64,000 bases of DNA, from positions 310,001 through 374,000 of the forward strand of contig NZ_JAESWC010000014.1 in the NCBI RefSeq assembly GCF_016765585.1. Direction: 5' to 3'. Position 1 is the first letter of the stretch. Each line of letters opens with the position of its first letter. The notes under the pieces are model-generated. The model searched no databases. It saw nothing but the letters and a program-made list of their open reading frames with translations, and was not told where the DNA came from. Of the stretch, positions 24,143 to 32,902 are shown in pieces. Position numbers and translations under genes: made by a program. The DNA is from Clostridium rhizosphaerae (GTDB taxonomy: Bacteria > Bacillota > Clostridia > Clostridiales > Clostridiaceae).

Positions 24143-25867
24143 ATGGACTATAAAGAAAATTATAATAAGTGGAAAACAAATAACTTTTTTGATGAAGCTA
24201 CAAGAAATGAACTTGCTTCAATTGAAAAGGATGAAAAAGAAATAGAAGATAGATTTTACAAGGATTTAGAGTTTGGTACTGCAGGGCTTAGGGGGAAGCT
24301 TGGTGCGGGAACAAACAGAATGAATATGTATATAATTTCAAGAGCTACCCAAGGCCTTGCTGATTATATTAAGAGCCAAGGGAAGTCCTATATGGATAGA
24401 GGAGTTGCCATAGCTTATGACTGCAGACATTTTTCAAAGGAATTTGCAGAGAGAGCTGCTCTTGTTTTAGCAGCAAATAATATTAAAGCATATCTTTTTG
24501 AAAGTCTTAGACCTACACCGCTATTATCCTTTACAGTAAGACATTTAAAAACTGCTTCTGGTATAGTTGTAACTGCAAGCCATAATCCTAAGGAATATAA
24601 CGGTTATAAGGTTTATTGGGAAGACGGCGCTCAAATAGGTCAAGACCTTGCTGATGCTATTACTGAAAATATATTAAAAATAGATAATTTTGAAGATATT
24701 AAAGTTATGGATGAGAAAGAGGCTCTAGATAAAGATCTTCTTACTATACTTGGAAGCGAGATTGATGATATATATGTTTCAAAGGTTAAAGAGCTTGCAT
24801 TAAGAGAAGATATTGATAAAGATATTAAGGTAGTATATACACCTTTAAATGGTACTGGAAATGTACTTGTCAGAAGAGTATTAAGAGAAAGAGGCTTTTC
24901 TAATATTTCGGTAGTTCTTGAGCAGGAAAATCCTGATCCTGACTTTACTACTGCACCTTTCCCTAACCCTGAGGATACTAGAGCTTTTGAATACGCAGAA
25001 AAACTTGGTCAAAAGCTTGGTGCTGAGCTTTTAATTGCTACAGATCCTGATTGCGACAGACTTGCCATAATGGTTAGAAATAAGGATGGAAAATATGTAT
25101 CCTTCAATGGAAATCAAACCGGGGCAATGCTTGTAAAATATATTGTTGAGGCTAGAAAAGAATTAGGACTGCTTCCAGCTAACGGATTTATAGTAAAGTC
25201 AATAGTTACCGGAAATCTTGGAAAGACTATTGCTGAAAAGTATGGTGTTAAGACCTTCGAGTCTTTAACCGGATTTAAAAATATATGTGGTAAAGCAAAT
25301 GAGCTCGAAAAGACAGGAGATTATAAATTTGTTTTTGGATATGAAGAGAGTATAGGTTATGTTACTGGTGATTTTGTTAAGGATAAGGACGGAGTAATAT
25401 CTTCCATGATGCTTTGTGAAGCTGCTGCTTACTATAAAAAACAGGGAAAAAATTTAATTGATGTACTTGAAGAGACCTATAAGGAATTTGGTTACTATAG
25501 AGAAAAGCAGATTTCTTTAGTGCTTGAAGGTGTTGAGGGAAGCAAAAGAATAGGCAGAATGATGGAAGTTTACAGAAAAGAATATCCTACAGAAATAAAA
25601 GGAGTAAAACTTACTCAGTATGCTGACTATAAGTATGGAAAAGAGGTTAATATTATAACAGGCAGCGAAACAAAGAGTGATATTCCTGCTTCAAATGTAT
25701 TAAAGTTTACTTTAGAGGATGGCTCCTGGTATGCAGTAAGACCTTCAGGTACAGAGCCTAAAATAAAAATTTACTTATATTCTAAAGCAGATAATAATCA
25801 AGCAGCAGAAGAAAAAATATCTTCTATGGAAGAAGTTGTTTTAGGCAAATTGCATTCTGTTAAATAA
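24143..25867 (+). CDS. pgcA: Phosphoglucomutase/phosphomannomutase (PgcA type)
   Basis: 574 residues of the alpha-D-phosphohexomutase family. The phosphoserine loop is TASHNPKEYNGYKVYWEDG (about residues 140-158), the metal loop is DPDCDR (about 305), the sugar-binding loop is GYEESIGY (about 410), and the phosphate-binding loop near the end is RPSGTEPKIKIY. It converts glucose 1-phosphate to glucose 6-phosphate and so would take up the product of the GH94 phosphorylase. It appears as a single-gene unit, preceded by AGGGAGG and followed by a hairpin terminator. Confidence 0.95.
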   Translation: MDYKENYNKWKTNNFFDEATRNELASIEKDEKEIEDRFYKDLEFGTAGLRGKLGAGTNRMNMYIISRATQGLADYIKSQGKSYMDRGVAIAYDCRHFSKEFAERAALVLAANNIKAYLFESLRPTPLLSFTVRHLKTASGIVVTASHNPKEYNGYKVYWEDGAQIGQDLADAITENILKIDNFEDIKVMDEKEALDKDLLTILGSEIDDIYVSKVKELALREDIDKDIKVVYTPLNGTGNVLVRRVLRERGFSNISVVLEQENPDPDFTTAPFPNPEDTRAFEYAEKLGQKLGAELLIATDPDCDRLAIMVRNKDGKYVSFNGNQTGAMLVKYIVEARKELGLLPANGFIVKSIVTGNLGKTIAEKYGVKTFESLTGFKNICGKANELEKTGDYKFVFGYEESIGYVTGDFVKDKDGVISSMMLCEAAAYYKKQGKNLIDVLEETYKEFGYYREKQISLVLEGVEGSKRIGRMMEVYRKEYPTEIKGVKLTQYADYKYGKEVNIITGSETKSDIPASNVLKFTLEDGSWYAVRPSGTEPKIKIYLYSKADNNQAAEEKISSMEEVVLGKLHSVK

Positions 25868-25876
25868 AAATAACCA

Positions 25877-25899
25877 AGGCCGCTTTTTAAAAGCGGCCT
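25877..25899. terminator. Bidirectional terminator
   Basis: Inverted repeat AGGCCGCTTTT/AAAAGCGGCCT between the convergent phosphoglucomutase and tadA genes; it touches the tadA stop codon. Confidence 0.75.
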
Positions 25900-26347
25900 A
25901 AATTTGCCTTCTTCTATTAGTAAAAAAATTCTTAAGTATATAACTGCACTCCTCATCATACATCCATTCAACAGAGACCTTGTAATTTAAATGTGCATGT
26001 CCTAAAACATCTATTACAGAACCACAGCCTCCTGAAGTTGGGTCGAAGGTCCCTATATAAAGCTTACTTACCCTAGCCTGCGCAATGGCTGAAGCACACA
26101 TAGGACAAGGCTCTAAGGTTACATACATCTCACAGTCCTTAAGTCTCCAATTATTTAATACTTTTGAAGCCTCTTTAATAGCTAATATTTCAGCATGAGC
26201 TGCAGCGTCTTTTAAGCTTTCTTTGAGATTATGTGTTCTAGCTATTATTATATTATGTTTTACTATAATTGCTCCTACTGGTATTTCTTTTAAATCTATA
26301 GCCTTATATGCTTCCTTTAAGGCTTCTTTCATATAAAAATCTTTCAT
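25898..26347 (-). CDS. tadA: tRNA-specific adenosine deaminase
   Basis: 149 residues when started at the ATG at 26347 (MKDFYMKEAL), which has GGAAGG six bases upstream; a longer frame from 26377 adds ten unlikely residues. Zinc-binding motifs of the cytidine/deoxycytidylate deaminase fold are intact: HAE in AAHAEILAI and PCPMCASAI. TadA converts adenine 34 of tRNA-Arg(ACG) to inosine. It stands alone between convergent and divergent neighbours. Confidence 0.93.
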   Translation of the reverse strand: MKDFYMKEALKEAYKAIDLKEIPVGAIIVKHNIIIARTHNLKESLKDAAAHAEILAIKEASKVLNNWRLKDCEMYVTLEPCPMCASAIAQARVSKLYIGTFDPTSGGCGSVIDVLGHAHLNYKVSVEWMYDEECSYILKNFFTNRRRQI

Positions 26348-26414
26348 ATCATACCTTCCACCTGCTTGAATTAACATACTCTATTTGGTAAATTACTAAC
26401 CCAATAAAAATAAA

Positions 26415-26597
26415 TAAAATATATTTGAGAATCATATTGCAAGCTTTAGAAGTTCTTGGTGAAAGAATAGACACAAAGCCTTAGTGTTGTTCGTTTGTTT
26501 GAATGAATATGAGTTTAACGAAAACACTTGGTTTTGTGTCTATTCTGAGCCTAGAACTTCTTGCGCAGCAATCAGCTCTTAAAATATATTTTATATA
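26415..26597. repeat. Large imperfect inverted repeat A
   Basis: A hairpin-forming repeat of about 180 bp. Inner arms are TAGAAGTTCTTGGTGAAAG / CTGAGCCTAGAACTTCTTG and GAATAGACACAAAGCC / GGTTTTGTGTCTATTC. Outer arms (AAAATATATTTGAG... / ...TTAAAATATATTTT) pair with gaps. It fills the gap between sodA and tadA. It codes for nothing visible and may be a small non-autonomous mobile element or a structured RNA. Confidence 0.75.
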
Positions 26598-26628
26598 TTT
26601 TTGCGGTGATTAGAAATTTAACCAAGAA

Positions 26629-27225
26629 TTATTTTAAAGCACTGTTTAATCTGTTATTTACATCATCCCAGTTTATTAAATTCCAAAATGTCTCTACCCA
26701 AGCTGCTCTCTTGTTTTGGAATTTAAGATAGTAAGCATGCTCCCAAACATCTACAGTTAGAAGAGGACATACTTCCCATTGAGTAAGGTTTTGATGCTTT
26801 TCAACCTGTAAAACTACAAGTTTTCCAAACATCTTGTTGTAGCAAAGAACTGTCCAGCCTGAACCTTCTACAGCTGTTGCTGCAGCACTAAACTGCTTTT
26901 TAAAGTTTTCAAAGCTTCCAAAATCCTTGTTTATCTGATCAGCTATTTGTCCAGTTGGGTTTCCGCCTCCGTTTGGCTTCATATTATTCCAAAACATTGT
27001 ATGAAGTACATGTCCTGCTCCATTAAAGGCATATTCTCTTTCCCAATGCTTTATTAAAGCATAGTCTCCTTTTTCTCTTGCTTCAGCCAGCTTTGTTTCC
27101 GCGTTATTAAGTCCGTCTACATAAGCCTTGTGGTGCATATCGTGATGAATTCTAACTGTTTGTTCATCATAGTGTGGTTCTAGTGCATTATAAGCATAAG
27201 GTAATTCAGGTAAAGTATAAGGCAT
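26629..27225 (-). CDS. sodA: Fe/Mn superoxide dismutase
   Basis: 198 residues. Metal ligands are in VRIHHDMHHKAYVDGLN (His27 region), NGAGHVLHTMFW (His) and LTVDVWEHAYYLKFQNKR (Asp and His). It turns superoxide into O2 and H2O2 in the cytoplasm. Metal choice cannot be read reliably, but the Mn-type Nramp importer and DtxR/MntR regulator 3 kb away favour manganese. CTGGAGGG precedes the ATG. Oxygen defence genes of this kind occur in some clostridia. Confidence 0.93.
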   Translation of the reverse strand: MPYTLPELPYAYNALEPHYDEQTVRIHHDMHHKAYVDGLNNAETKLAEAREKGDYALIKHWEREYAFNGAGHVLHTMFWNNMKPNGGGNPTGQIADQINKDFGSFENFKKQFSAAATAVEGSGWTVLCYNKMFGKLVVLQVEKHQNLTQWEVCPLLTVDVWEHAYYLKFQNKRAAWVETFWNLINWDDVNNRLNSALK

Positions 27226-27304
27226 AATATTCCCTCCAGTTAATATTATTTACCTCTTATATTCTGCCTAAATTACCATTAATTATTACACTGCAATAAA
27301 ACAT

Positions 27305-29251
27305 TTATAGTAAATTTCCTTCTTTAAAACCGTCATACAAATTTCTAATTGATTCAATATTTTTTATAAATACATCAATAATATACGGATCAAAGTGTTT
27401 TCCATATCCATCTTTAATTATATTAATTGATTCTTCAAAAGTAAAAGGCTTCTTGTATGGTCTCTTACTTGTTAAAGCATCAAATACATCTGCTAAAGCT
27501 ACTATTCTTGCGCTTAAAGGTATCTCCTCCCCACTTCTTCCGTGGGGGTACCCACTTCCATCCCATTTTTCATGATGCCCTTCTGCTATTTCTACAGCCA
27601 GTGTAAAAATACTTCTCCCATGCTTTTCTAAGTTTTCATCTGCCATGCTAAGTACTCTTGCTCCATAAGTAGTATGGGTTTTCATTGTTTCAAATTCTTC
27701 ATAGGTAAGCTTTCCCGGCTTCAATAAAATTTCATCACGAATAGCTACTTTTCCTACATCATGAAGAGGCGCAAATCTTTCTATATCATCTATATAATCT
27801 CTGTCTATTATATCCTTATACTTTTCTTCCTCAGATAAAAATTTTGCCAGCATTTTAGCATATGTTTTCATCCTATTAAGATGTTCTCCCGTATCTGAGT
27901 CTCTTTCTTCCGTAAGCTTCGCCAAAGCCAGTGTAGAACTGATTACCATATCCTGCATTAAAATGTCTTTTTCCAAACTTAATACTATACTATTTGCTAA
28001 AGTTTTTAAGAATCTTATGTGCTCCTTTTTATATACATTTTTATCTTTACTCGAAAAAAATATTATCCCTATAACTTTATCGTTACTTTTAAGCGGAAAT
28101 GTTATTGAAGATCTTATCCCTTCTTCAAGTAAAATTCCATTATATTCCTTTGCCTTTTTACCCTCAACATACTTTTCCAAATCATCTATTATTCTTTCCT
28201 TACCGCTGTCTACAACATACTTAAGGCTTGTCTCACTTAAAGATACCTTTCTTCCCAGAAACCTCTTAGGAAGATTTTCATGATATTTCCCTGTAACAGC
28301 ATAAGAAGCCTTGATACTAGAGCCATTATCCTCAATTAAAGCTACCCCTATATAAGTATAGGGTATATAAGCTGAAAAACTATTAAATATATAGTTTAAA
28401 GTATCTTTGAATGGGATATTTTTATTTAAGTTTTCAATAAGTCCAACTAAACTATTAAACTCATTAAAAACCTGGCGAACTTCATAAAACACCTGTGTGT
28501 TTTCCATGATGTTTCTATCTACTCTTAGATTTGACATACCTTTTGATAATTGTCTTATAGGAAGCAGCAAATCATGATACGCTCTTTTTATAAAAACCAC
28601 TAAAAGTATAAGCACCGCAATTATAAAAAACAATAACGCATAATATATGGATAAGATTTTTTTATTATTATAGTTTAAAACTTGATTTAAAATAGTATCG
28701 CTATAGTTTAAAAGAACTTCATTGTTTTCATTAATATATTTTATTGATTGTAAATAATTATTACTATTATGATTATCTTTAAGTACAGAATCAATTGAGT
28801 TTTTGTAAACTTTCCAAACCTTTTGGTGCTCAATTAAAATTGGATTAAGCTCATTTAAAGTACCTTTAAAATTTATTCTTGTACTTCCTGCATTTATATA
28901 ACCTTTTTCTATAGCTCCTAAGGTTTTATCATACTCTTCTTTAGATTCTCTAAGTTCTTTATTAGTTTTTAAAAGCTTATCCTCTATATTTGCTTCATCA
29001 TTTTTATCATATAGATTTTCATTTCTTATAGTAGTTAACTCATAAATTCTCCCTACATCTTTAGCCATCATCTGTGAAAGCATTCTCTGCCTTCCAAGGA
29101 TATTAATAATCATGCTGTCACTGCTGCCTTTACTTATATTAATAAAAACAAGAACAAATACAGATATTATTATTAAGCATATAACCATACCTATCATTCT
29201 AATATGTTGTTTATAAAGTTCTTCAATAGACTTATCTTTTACAAAACTCAA
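27305..29251 (-). CDS. Membrane HD-GYP phosphodiesterase with PilJ-type sensor and GAF domain
   Basis: 648 residues, starting at a TTG (29251) that has AGGAGGG eight bases before it. Membrane helices at about 17-38 and 200-222 enclose an extracellular part that begins ILGRQRMLSQMMAKDVGRIY, the type IV pili/NarX-like sensor motif. A GAF domain follows (about 275-430) and then HD-GYP (about 445-640), with HD at 497-498 and GYP at 567-569. HD-GYP domains hydrolyse c-di-GMP. There is no GGDEF domain, so this one should only degrade. It is probably transcribed alone. Confidence 0.9.
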   Translation of the reverse strand: MSFVKDKSIEELYKQHIRMIGMVICLIIISVFVLVFINISKGSSDSMIINILGRQRMLSQMMAKDVGRIYELTTIRNENLYDKNDEANIEDKLLKTNKELRESKEEYDKTLGAIEKGYINAGSTRINFKGTLNELNPILIEHQKVWKVYKNSIDSVLKDNHNSNNYLQSIKYINENNEVLLNYSDTILNQVLNYNNKKILSIYYALLFFIIAVLILLVVFIKRAYHDLLLPIRQLSKGMSNLRVDRNIMENTQVFYEVRQVFNEFNSLVGLIENLNKNIPFKDTLNYIFNSFSAYIPYTYIGVALIEDNGSSIKASYAVTGKYHENLPKRFLGRKVSLSETSLKYVVDSGKERIIDDLEKYVEGKKAKEYNGILLEEGIRSSITFPLKSNDKVIGIIFFSSKDKNVYKKEHIRFLKTLANSIVLSLEKDILMQDMVISSTLALAKLTEERDSDTGEHLNRMKTYAKMLAKFLSEEEKYKDIIDRDYIDDIERFAPLHDVGKVAIRDEILLKPGKLTYEEFETMKTHTTYGARVLSMADENLEKHGRSIFTLAVEIAEGHHEKWDGSGYPHGRSGEEIPLSARIVALADVFDALTSKRPYKKPFTFEESINIIKDGYGKHFDPYIIDVFIKNIESIRNLYDGFKEGNLL

Positions 29252-29378
29252 AATCTTGCCCTCCTGAAAGTAGTCTTATCACATATGAATATTATCGCTT
29301 TTTAGAAAGTATTTATCAAGTAATAATTCACATATAAAAACTTTTTACCAATTTATATTTTTCAAATAAAAAAGAGCG

Positions 29379-29846
29379 TTACCGCTCTATAAAATAGCTT
29401 TTGTATTTTTCATAAATATCAGGGTTTTCCTTCATGAAATTTATAAAGGTCTCAAAACATTGTACTGTGGTCTTACTTATTGTATGCTCAACCTTTTCTG
29501 TTTCTTCTAGTGTGTCCTTCTCTGAAACCCCAAGCATTTCTAAAAATTCTTTTATAGTATTATGCCTTTTTAATAGTAACTCTCCAAGCATTTTTCCTTC
29601 TTCCTTAAGCATAATAACACCATACTTTTCATATTTCAAAAAACTTAACTCTGCCAACTTCTGTACCATTTTTGTAGCAGAAGGGGGTTGTACATTCAAA
29701 GCTTCAGATAAGTCATGTATCCTTGTAAAACCTAAGTCCTTTGAAAGTCTATATATCATTTCTAAATAGTCTTCCATAGAAGCAGTAAGAGAATTATCTT
29801 CTTTTTTCATATATTCACTAAAGGTATAAAAATCTTTGTTATTCAT
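29379..29846 (-). CDS. DtxR/MntR family metal-dependent repressor
   Basis: 155 residues from the ATG at 29846, preceded by AAGGTGGAG; the longer frame uses a TTG at 29867. The N-terminal winged helix (ASMEDYLEMIYRLSKDLGFTRIHDLSEALNVQPPSATKMVQKL split over residues about 25-70) is typical of the DtxR/MntR family, followed by the dimerisation and metal-binding domain (LLLKRHNTIKEFLEMLG and EKVEHTIS). The short form without an SH3 domain is MntR-like. It is divergent from the Nramp transporter, with a dyad between them, so it very likely controls that transporter in response to Mn or Fe. Confidence 0.9.
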   Translation of the reverse strand: MNNKDFYTFSEYMKKEDNSLTASMEDYLEMIYRLSKDLGFTRIHDLSEALNVQPPSATKMVQKLAELSFLKYEKYGVIMLKEEGKMLGELLLKRHNTIKEFLEMLGVSEKDTLEETEKVEHTISKTTVQCFETFINFMKENPDIYEKYKSYFIER

Positions 29847-29962
29847 AACTCCACCTTCTTTTGACAATACAATTGTTAATTAATTATATGCTGTATATCT
29901 ATAAAAAATTACAACTATGTAACACTTTTATCTAATAATCCATATGTTATATTAGGCAAATA

Positions 29963-29982
29963 ATTTTAGCCAAGACTAAAAT
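29963..29982. promoter_or_regulatory. Candidate DtxR/MntR operator
   Basis: Perfect dyad ATTTTAG-N6-CTAAAAT, 49 bp before the Nramp start codon. A related ATTAGGC half lies 12 bp to the left. DtxR-family boxes have similar TTAG/CTAA halves. Confidence 0.6.
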
Positions 29983-30030
29983 ACTTAATCTTCTATAACT
30001 TTAATTAATCGCATATGAGGTGATTTTAAC

Positions 30031-31338
30031 ATGAAAAACCAAGAAGATTCGTTAGAAATTGCATTAGAATCTAATGCAGTTTATCCAGTAAATGTTAAAG
30101 AAATAAATAATAAGCTGTCAAATAGATTTAAAAGCCTATTAAAGTTTTTGGGCCCTGCCTTTGTAGTCAGTGTTGCTTATGTGGATCCAGGGAACTTTGC
30201 AACAAATATTAGCGGAGGTTCCATATTTAATTATAATCTTATCTGGGTAATACTCTGGAGCAACATAATGGCTATATTTCTTCAAATAATGTCAGCAAAA
30301 CTCGGAATAGCAACAGGTTCCAATCTTACAGAAATGTGCAGAAAAATTTTTTCCAAAAAAATAAACTGGTTCTTTTGGGTTGTAGCAGAACTTGCTGCCA
30401 TAGCAACTACCATGGCAGAATTTATTGGCGGTGCTTTAGGACTTTATCTTTTATTTAGAATTCCTCTTCCACTTGCAGGGCTACTAACAGGAATAATTAC
30501 CTTTGGAATTACTTATCTTCAAAAATACGGTCAGCGAGTTATTGAAATTATTATTACTGTACTTGTAGCTGTTATAAGTATTTCCTACGCTGTTGAATTA
30601 GTTCTTGCAAAACCAGATTGGACTCAAATAGGAATTCATACATTAATACCTTCTCTTCCTAATGGAAATGCTGTTTTAATAGCTGCTGGTATGCTTGGAG
30701 CTACAGTTATGCCTCATGTAATATATCTCCACTCAGAATTGGTACAGAGTAGAAATGGTAAAAAGGCAACCTTGGAAGATAAAAAAAGACATTTAAAAAT
30801 GGAAAAGATAGACGTAGTTATAGCAATGAATATTGCATTTATCGTAAACGCAGCAATGGTTGTGGTATCCGCTTCAGTATTCCACAGCCAAGGACTTGTA
30901 GTAGATTCAATTGAGCAGGCTCATAGATCCTTAGAACCGCTTTTAGGCTCGTTATCAAGCTTTGCCTTTGGAATGGCTCTTTTAGCCTCTGGACTTTCCT
31001 CATCAACAGTAGGTGCAATGGCAGGCGAAACCGTTATGGACGGATTTGTTGATATAAAGCTTCCTGCTAATATAAAAAGACTTATAACTATGGCCCCAGC
31101 TATGCTTATACTTATTATAGGTATAAATCCGATGAAAGCATTAGTCTTAAGTCAAGTATGCCTAAGCTTTGCTCTTCCAATGGCTATAATTCCAATGCTT
31201 ATCATTACAAGCAGAAAGAATTTGATGGGTATATTCGTAAATAAAACTTGGGTAAAAGTACTTGGAATACTAATAACTACTATAATAGTATCACTAAATA
31301 TTATGCTGCTTTACCTTACCTTTACCGGAAGTGTATAA
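30031..31338 (+). CDS. mntH: Nramp family Mn2+/Fe2+ transporter
   Basis: 435 residues with about 11 membrane helices. The metal site is intact: DPGNFATN in helix 1 (Asp and Asn ligands, about residues 52-59) and MPHVIYLHS in helix 6 (Met and His, about 230-238). Nramp proteins import Mn2+ or Fe2+ driven by protons. The divergent DtxR/MntR gene and the nearby dyad point to repression when metal is plentiful. GAGGTG precedes the ATG. A long hairpin terminator follows. Confidence 0.95.
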   Translation: MKNQEDSLEIALESNAVYPVNVKEINNKLSNRFKSLLKFLGPAFVVSVAYVDPGNFATNISGGSIFNYNLIWVILWSNIMAIFLQIMSAKLGIATGSNLTEMCRKIFSKKINWFFWVVAELAAIATTMAEFIGGALGLYLLFRIPLPLAGLLTGIITFGITYLQKYGQRVIEIIITVLVAVISISYAVELVLAKPDWTQIGIHTLIPSLPNGNAVLIAAGMLGATVMPHVIYLHSELVQSRNGKKATLEDKKRHLKMEKIDVVIAMNIAFIVNAAMVVVSASVFHSQGLVVDSIEQAHRSLEPLLGSLSSFAFGMALLASGLSSSTVGAMAGETVMDGFVDIKLPANIKRLITMAPAMLILIIGINPMKALVLSQVCLSFALPMAIIPMLIITSRKNLMGIFVNKTWVKVLGILITTIIVSLNIMLLYLTFTGSV

Positions 31339-31354
31339 AATATAAAGCTAAAGC

Positions 31355-31423
31355 AAATATGCTATTTGAACTAGTAAAAATTGTAGTGTTTATACAACTT
31401 TAAAAAATTCAAATAGCATATTT
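31355..31423. terminator. Long bidirectional hairpin terminator
   Basis: Perfect 16-bp arms AAATATGCTATTTGAA (31355-31370) and TTCAAATAGCATATTT (31408-31423) between the convergent mntH and lplA genes. Confidence 0.75.
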
Positions 31424-31441
31424 ACCAACTAAAGTTGCCGA

Positions 31442-32422
31442 CTACATTAATCCTTTTACTATATCTTCAACTATTGCTCCAGCAATGTAGTCATCAATAT
31501 TAATATTTGAAAGAGCAGCTTCTATAACCTCTTCATTATGTTCTTCTCCTATCAGCAAGCTTTCAATATCAGAAACATTAGCTTTTCCGAAGAAATCCCC
31601 AAATATCTTAATTTCAGTAATTTTCCCCTTCTCAACATTTAAATAAAACTCTAAATTCCCTCCAGAAAACTTTACTTCATTAACTAAGCTATATTTAGGT
31701 GAACTTCCATAGTTCCACTGCCAAGTATTATATTTCTCATCATATAACTTTTTTATATTTCCCAAATCCTCTTCTGAAAGTTCATAAACACTATAATTAT
31801 CATTCATTTTTGATACATGCTTCATTATCATATCTTTAAATTCTAATATAGTTATAGGTGTCTTTAGATGATCACTTATATTTGTAACTCTACTTGCAAC
31901 TGATTTTATTCCCTTGCCCTCAAACTTAGTTGGTTTTACTTTAAGTGCAGAAGATATATCATTTATTACTGAAGTAAATAGCAAAGTACCATGATGCATA
32001 ACCTTATTTTTATAATTGCACTGCGCATTTCCAGAAAACTTTTTTCCTTCTATTGTTAAGTCATTTCTTCCGGTAAACTCTGCATTTATATTTAATTCTT
32101 TTAATACATCTATAATTGGTTGAGTAAACTTTCTGAAATTAGTAAAGCTTTTACTATCATCTGTAGATATAAAAGTAAAATTTATATTACCCAAATCATG
32201 AAATACCGCACCGCCTCCGGTTAATCTTCTGACTACTGGTATAGATTTTTCCTTAACATACTCATAATTAATTTCTGATAATGTATTTTGGTTTTTACCC
32301 ACAATAATCGAAGGTTCATTTCTCCATAACATAAATACATCTTCATTAAAATTTTTCAATAGATACTCTTCAGTGGCTAGGTTAAAATACGGATTAGTTA
32401 GATTATTATCAATAAACAGCAT
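31442..32422 (-). CDS. lplA: Lipoate-protein ligase A
   Basis: 326 residues when started at 32422 (MLFIDNNLTNPYFNLA), with GGAGGGG six bases upstream; a longer frame from 32437 overlaps that site. The motif RRLTGGGAVFHDLGNINFT (about residues 71-89) is the ligase signature, with the lysine in KFSGNAQ and a C-terminal accessory domain. It activates lipoate with ATP and attaches it to lysine of carrier proteins. It is divergent from the glycine cleavage operon, whose GcvH needs lipoate, so the pairing makes functional sense. Confidence 0.95.
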   Translation of the reverse strand: MLFIDNNLTNPYFNLATEEYLLKNFNEDVFMLWRNEPSIIVGKNQNTLSEINYEYVKEKSIPVVRRLTGGGAVFHDLGNINFTFISTDDSKSFTNFRKFTQPIIDVLKELNINAEFTGRNDLTIEGKKFSGNAQCNYKNKVMHHGTLLFTSVINDISSALKVKPTKFEGKGIKSVASRVTNISDHLKTPITILEFKDMIMKHVSKMNDNYSVYELSEEDLGNIKKLYDEKYNTWQWNYGSSPKYSLVNEVKFSGGNLEFYLNVEKGKITEIKIFGDFFGKANVSDIESLLIGEEHNEEVIEAALSNINIDDYIAGAIVEDIVKGLM

Positions 32423-32585
32423 GTCTACCCCTCCCATAAATCAGTTGCTGAAATTATAAGAAAATAATATCAAATATAATTTTTATATACAATGTCATAT
32501 TATGAGTATTTATAAACTATTATGATATACAATAAATGCCCATTCAACTATTTAATTGTTAAATAAATAATTAAACGACATGTAA

Positions 32586-32614
32586 TTGACACAATATTAG
32601 GAATATACTATCAT
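32586..32614 (+). promoter_or_regulatory. Promoter of the glycine cleavage operon
   Basis: TTGACA (32586-32591), 17-bp spacer, TATCAT (32609-32614). An exact TATAAT overlaps just after (32614-32619) but at a poor distance. Confidence 0.65.
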
Positions 32615-32654
32615 ATAATTATAAGATGTATATTATAAAACTTAATACTATCAA

Positions 32655-32829
32655 ATGACGCTAACGGGAGATATCACTTTGTGGTAGCCGAAGAAGCAAT
32701 AAATTATTTCCGATTAATTTAGAAACTTTCAGGCAAAATTACCGTTGACTGATGAAACTCTGGAAAGTCCCATTTGGGCGCCGAAGAAGAAAAACATTTT
32801 ATTATGTTAAAACTTTCAGGTAAACATAC
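32655..32829 (+). ncRNA. Tandem glycine riboswitch
   Basis: Two aptamers in a row. The first has GGGAGAT..., GTAGCCGAAGAAGCAA and AAACTTTCAGGCAAAA. The second has AACTCTGGAAAGTCCC, GCGCCGAAGAAG and AAACTTTCAGGTAAA. The GCCGAAG and CTTTCAGG cores are those of the gcvT riboswitch. A terminator hairpin follows (32830-32885). In known cases glycine binding prevents termination and switches on the cleavage genes; the same is expected here. Confidence 0.93.
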
Positions 32830-32885
32830 AGAGATATGAAGGTGCATAGCATTGCTATTTCTTTCATATCTCTTTTTTTATTTTT
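32830..32885 (+). terminator. Riboswitch-controlled terminator
   Basis: Arms AGAGATATGAA (32830-32840) and TTCATATCTCT (32863-32873), followed by a long T-run. Its left arm overlaps the end of the second aptamer (CAGAG), allowing mutually exclusive folding. Confidence 0.85.
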
Positions 32886-32902
32886 CAAAGGGGGAATTAT
32901 AA

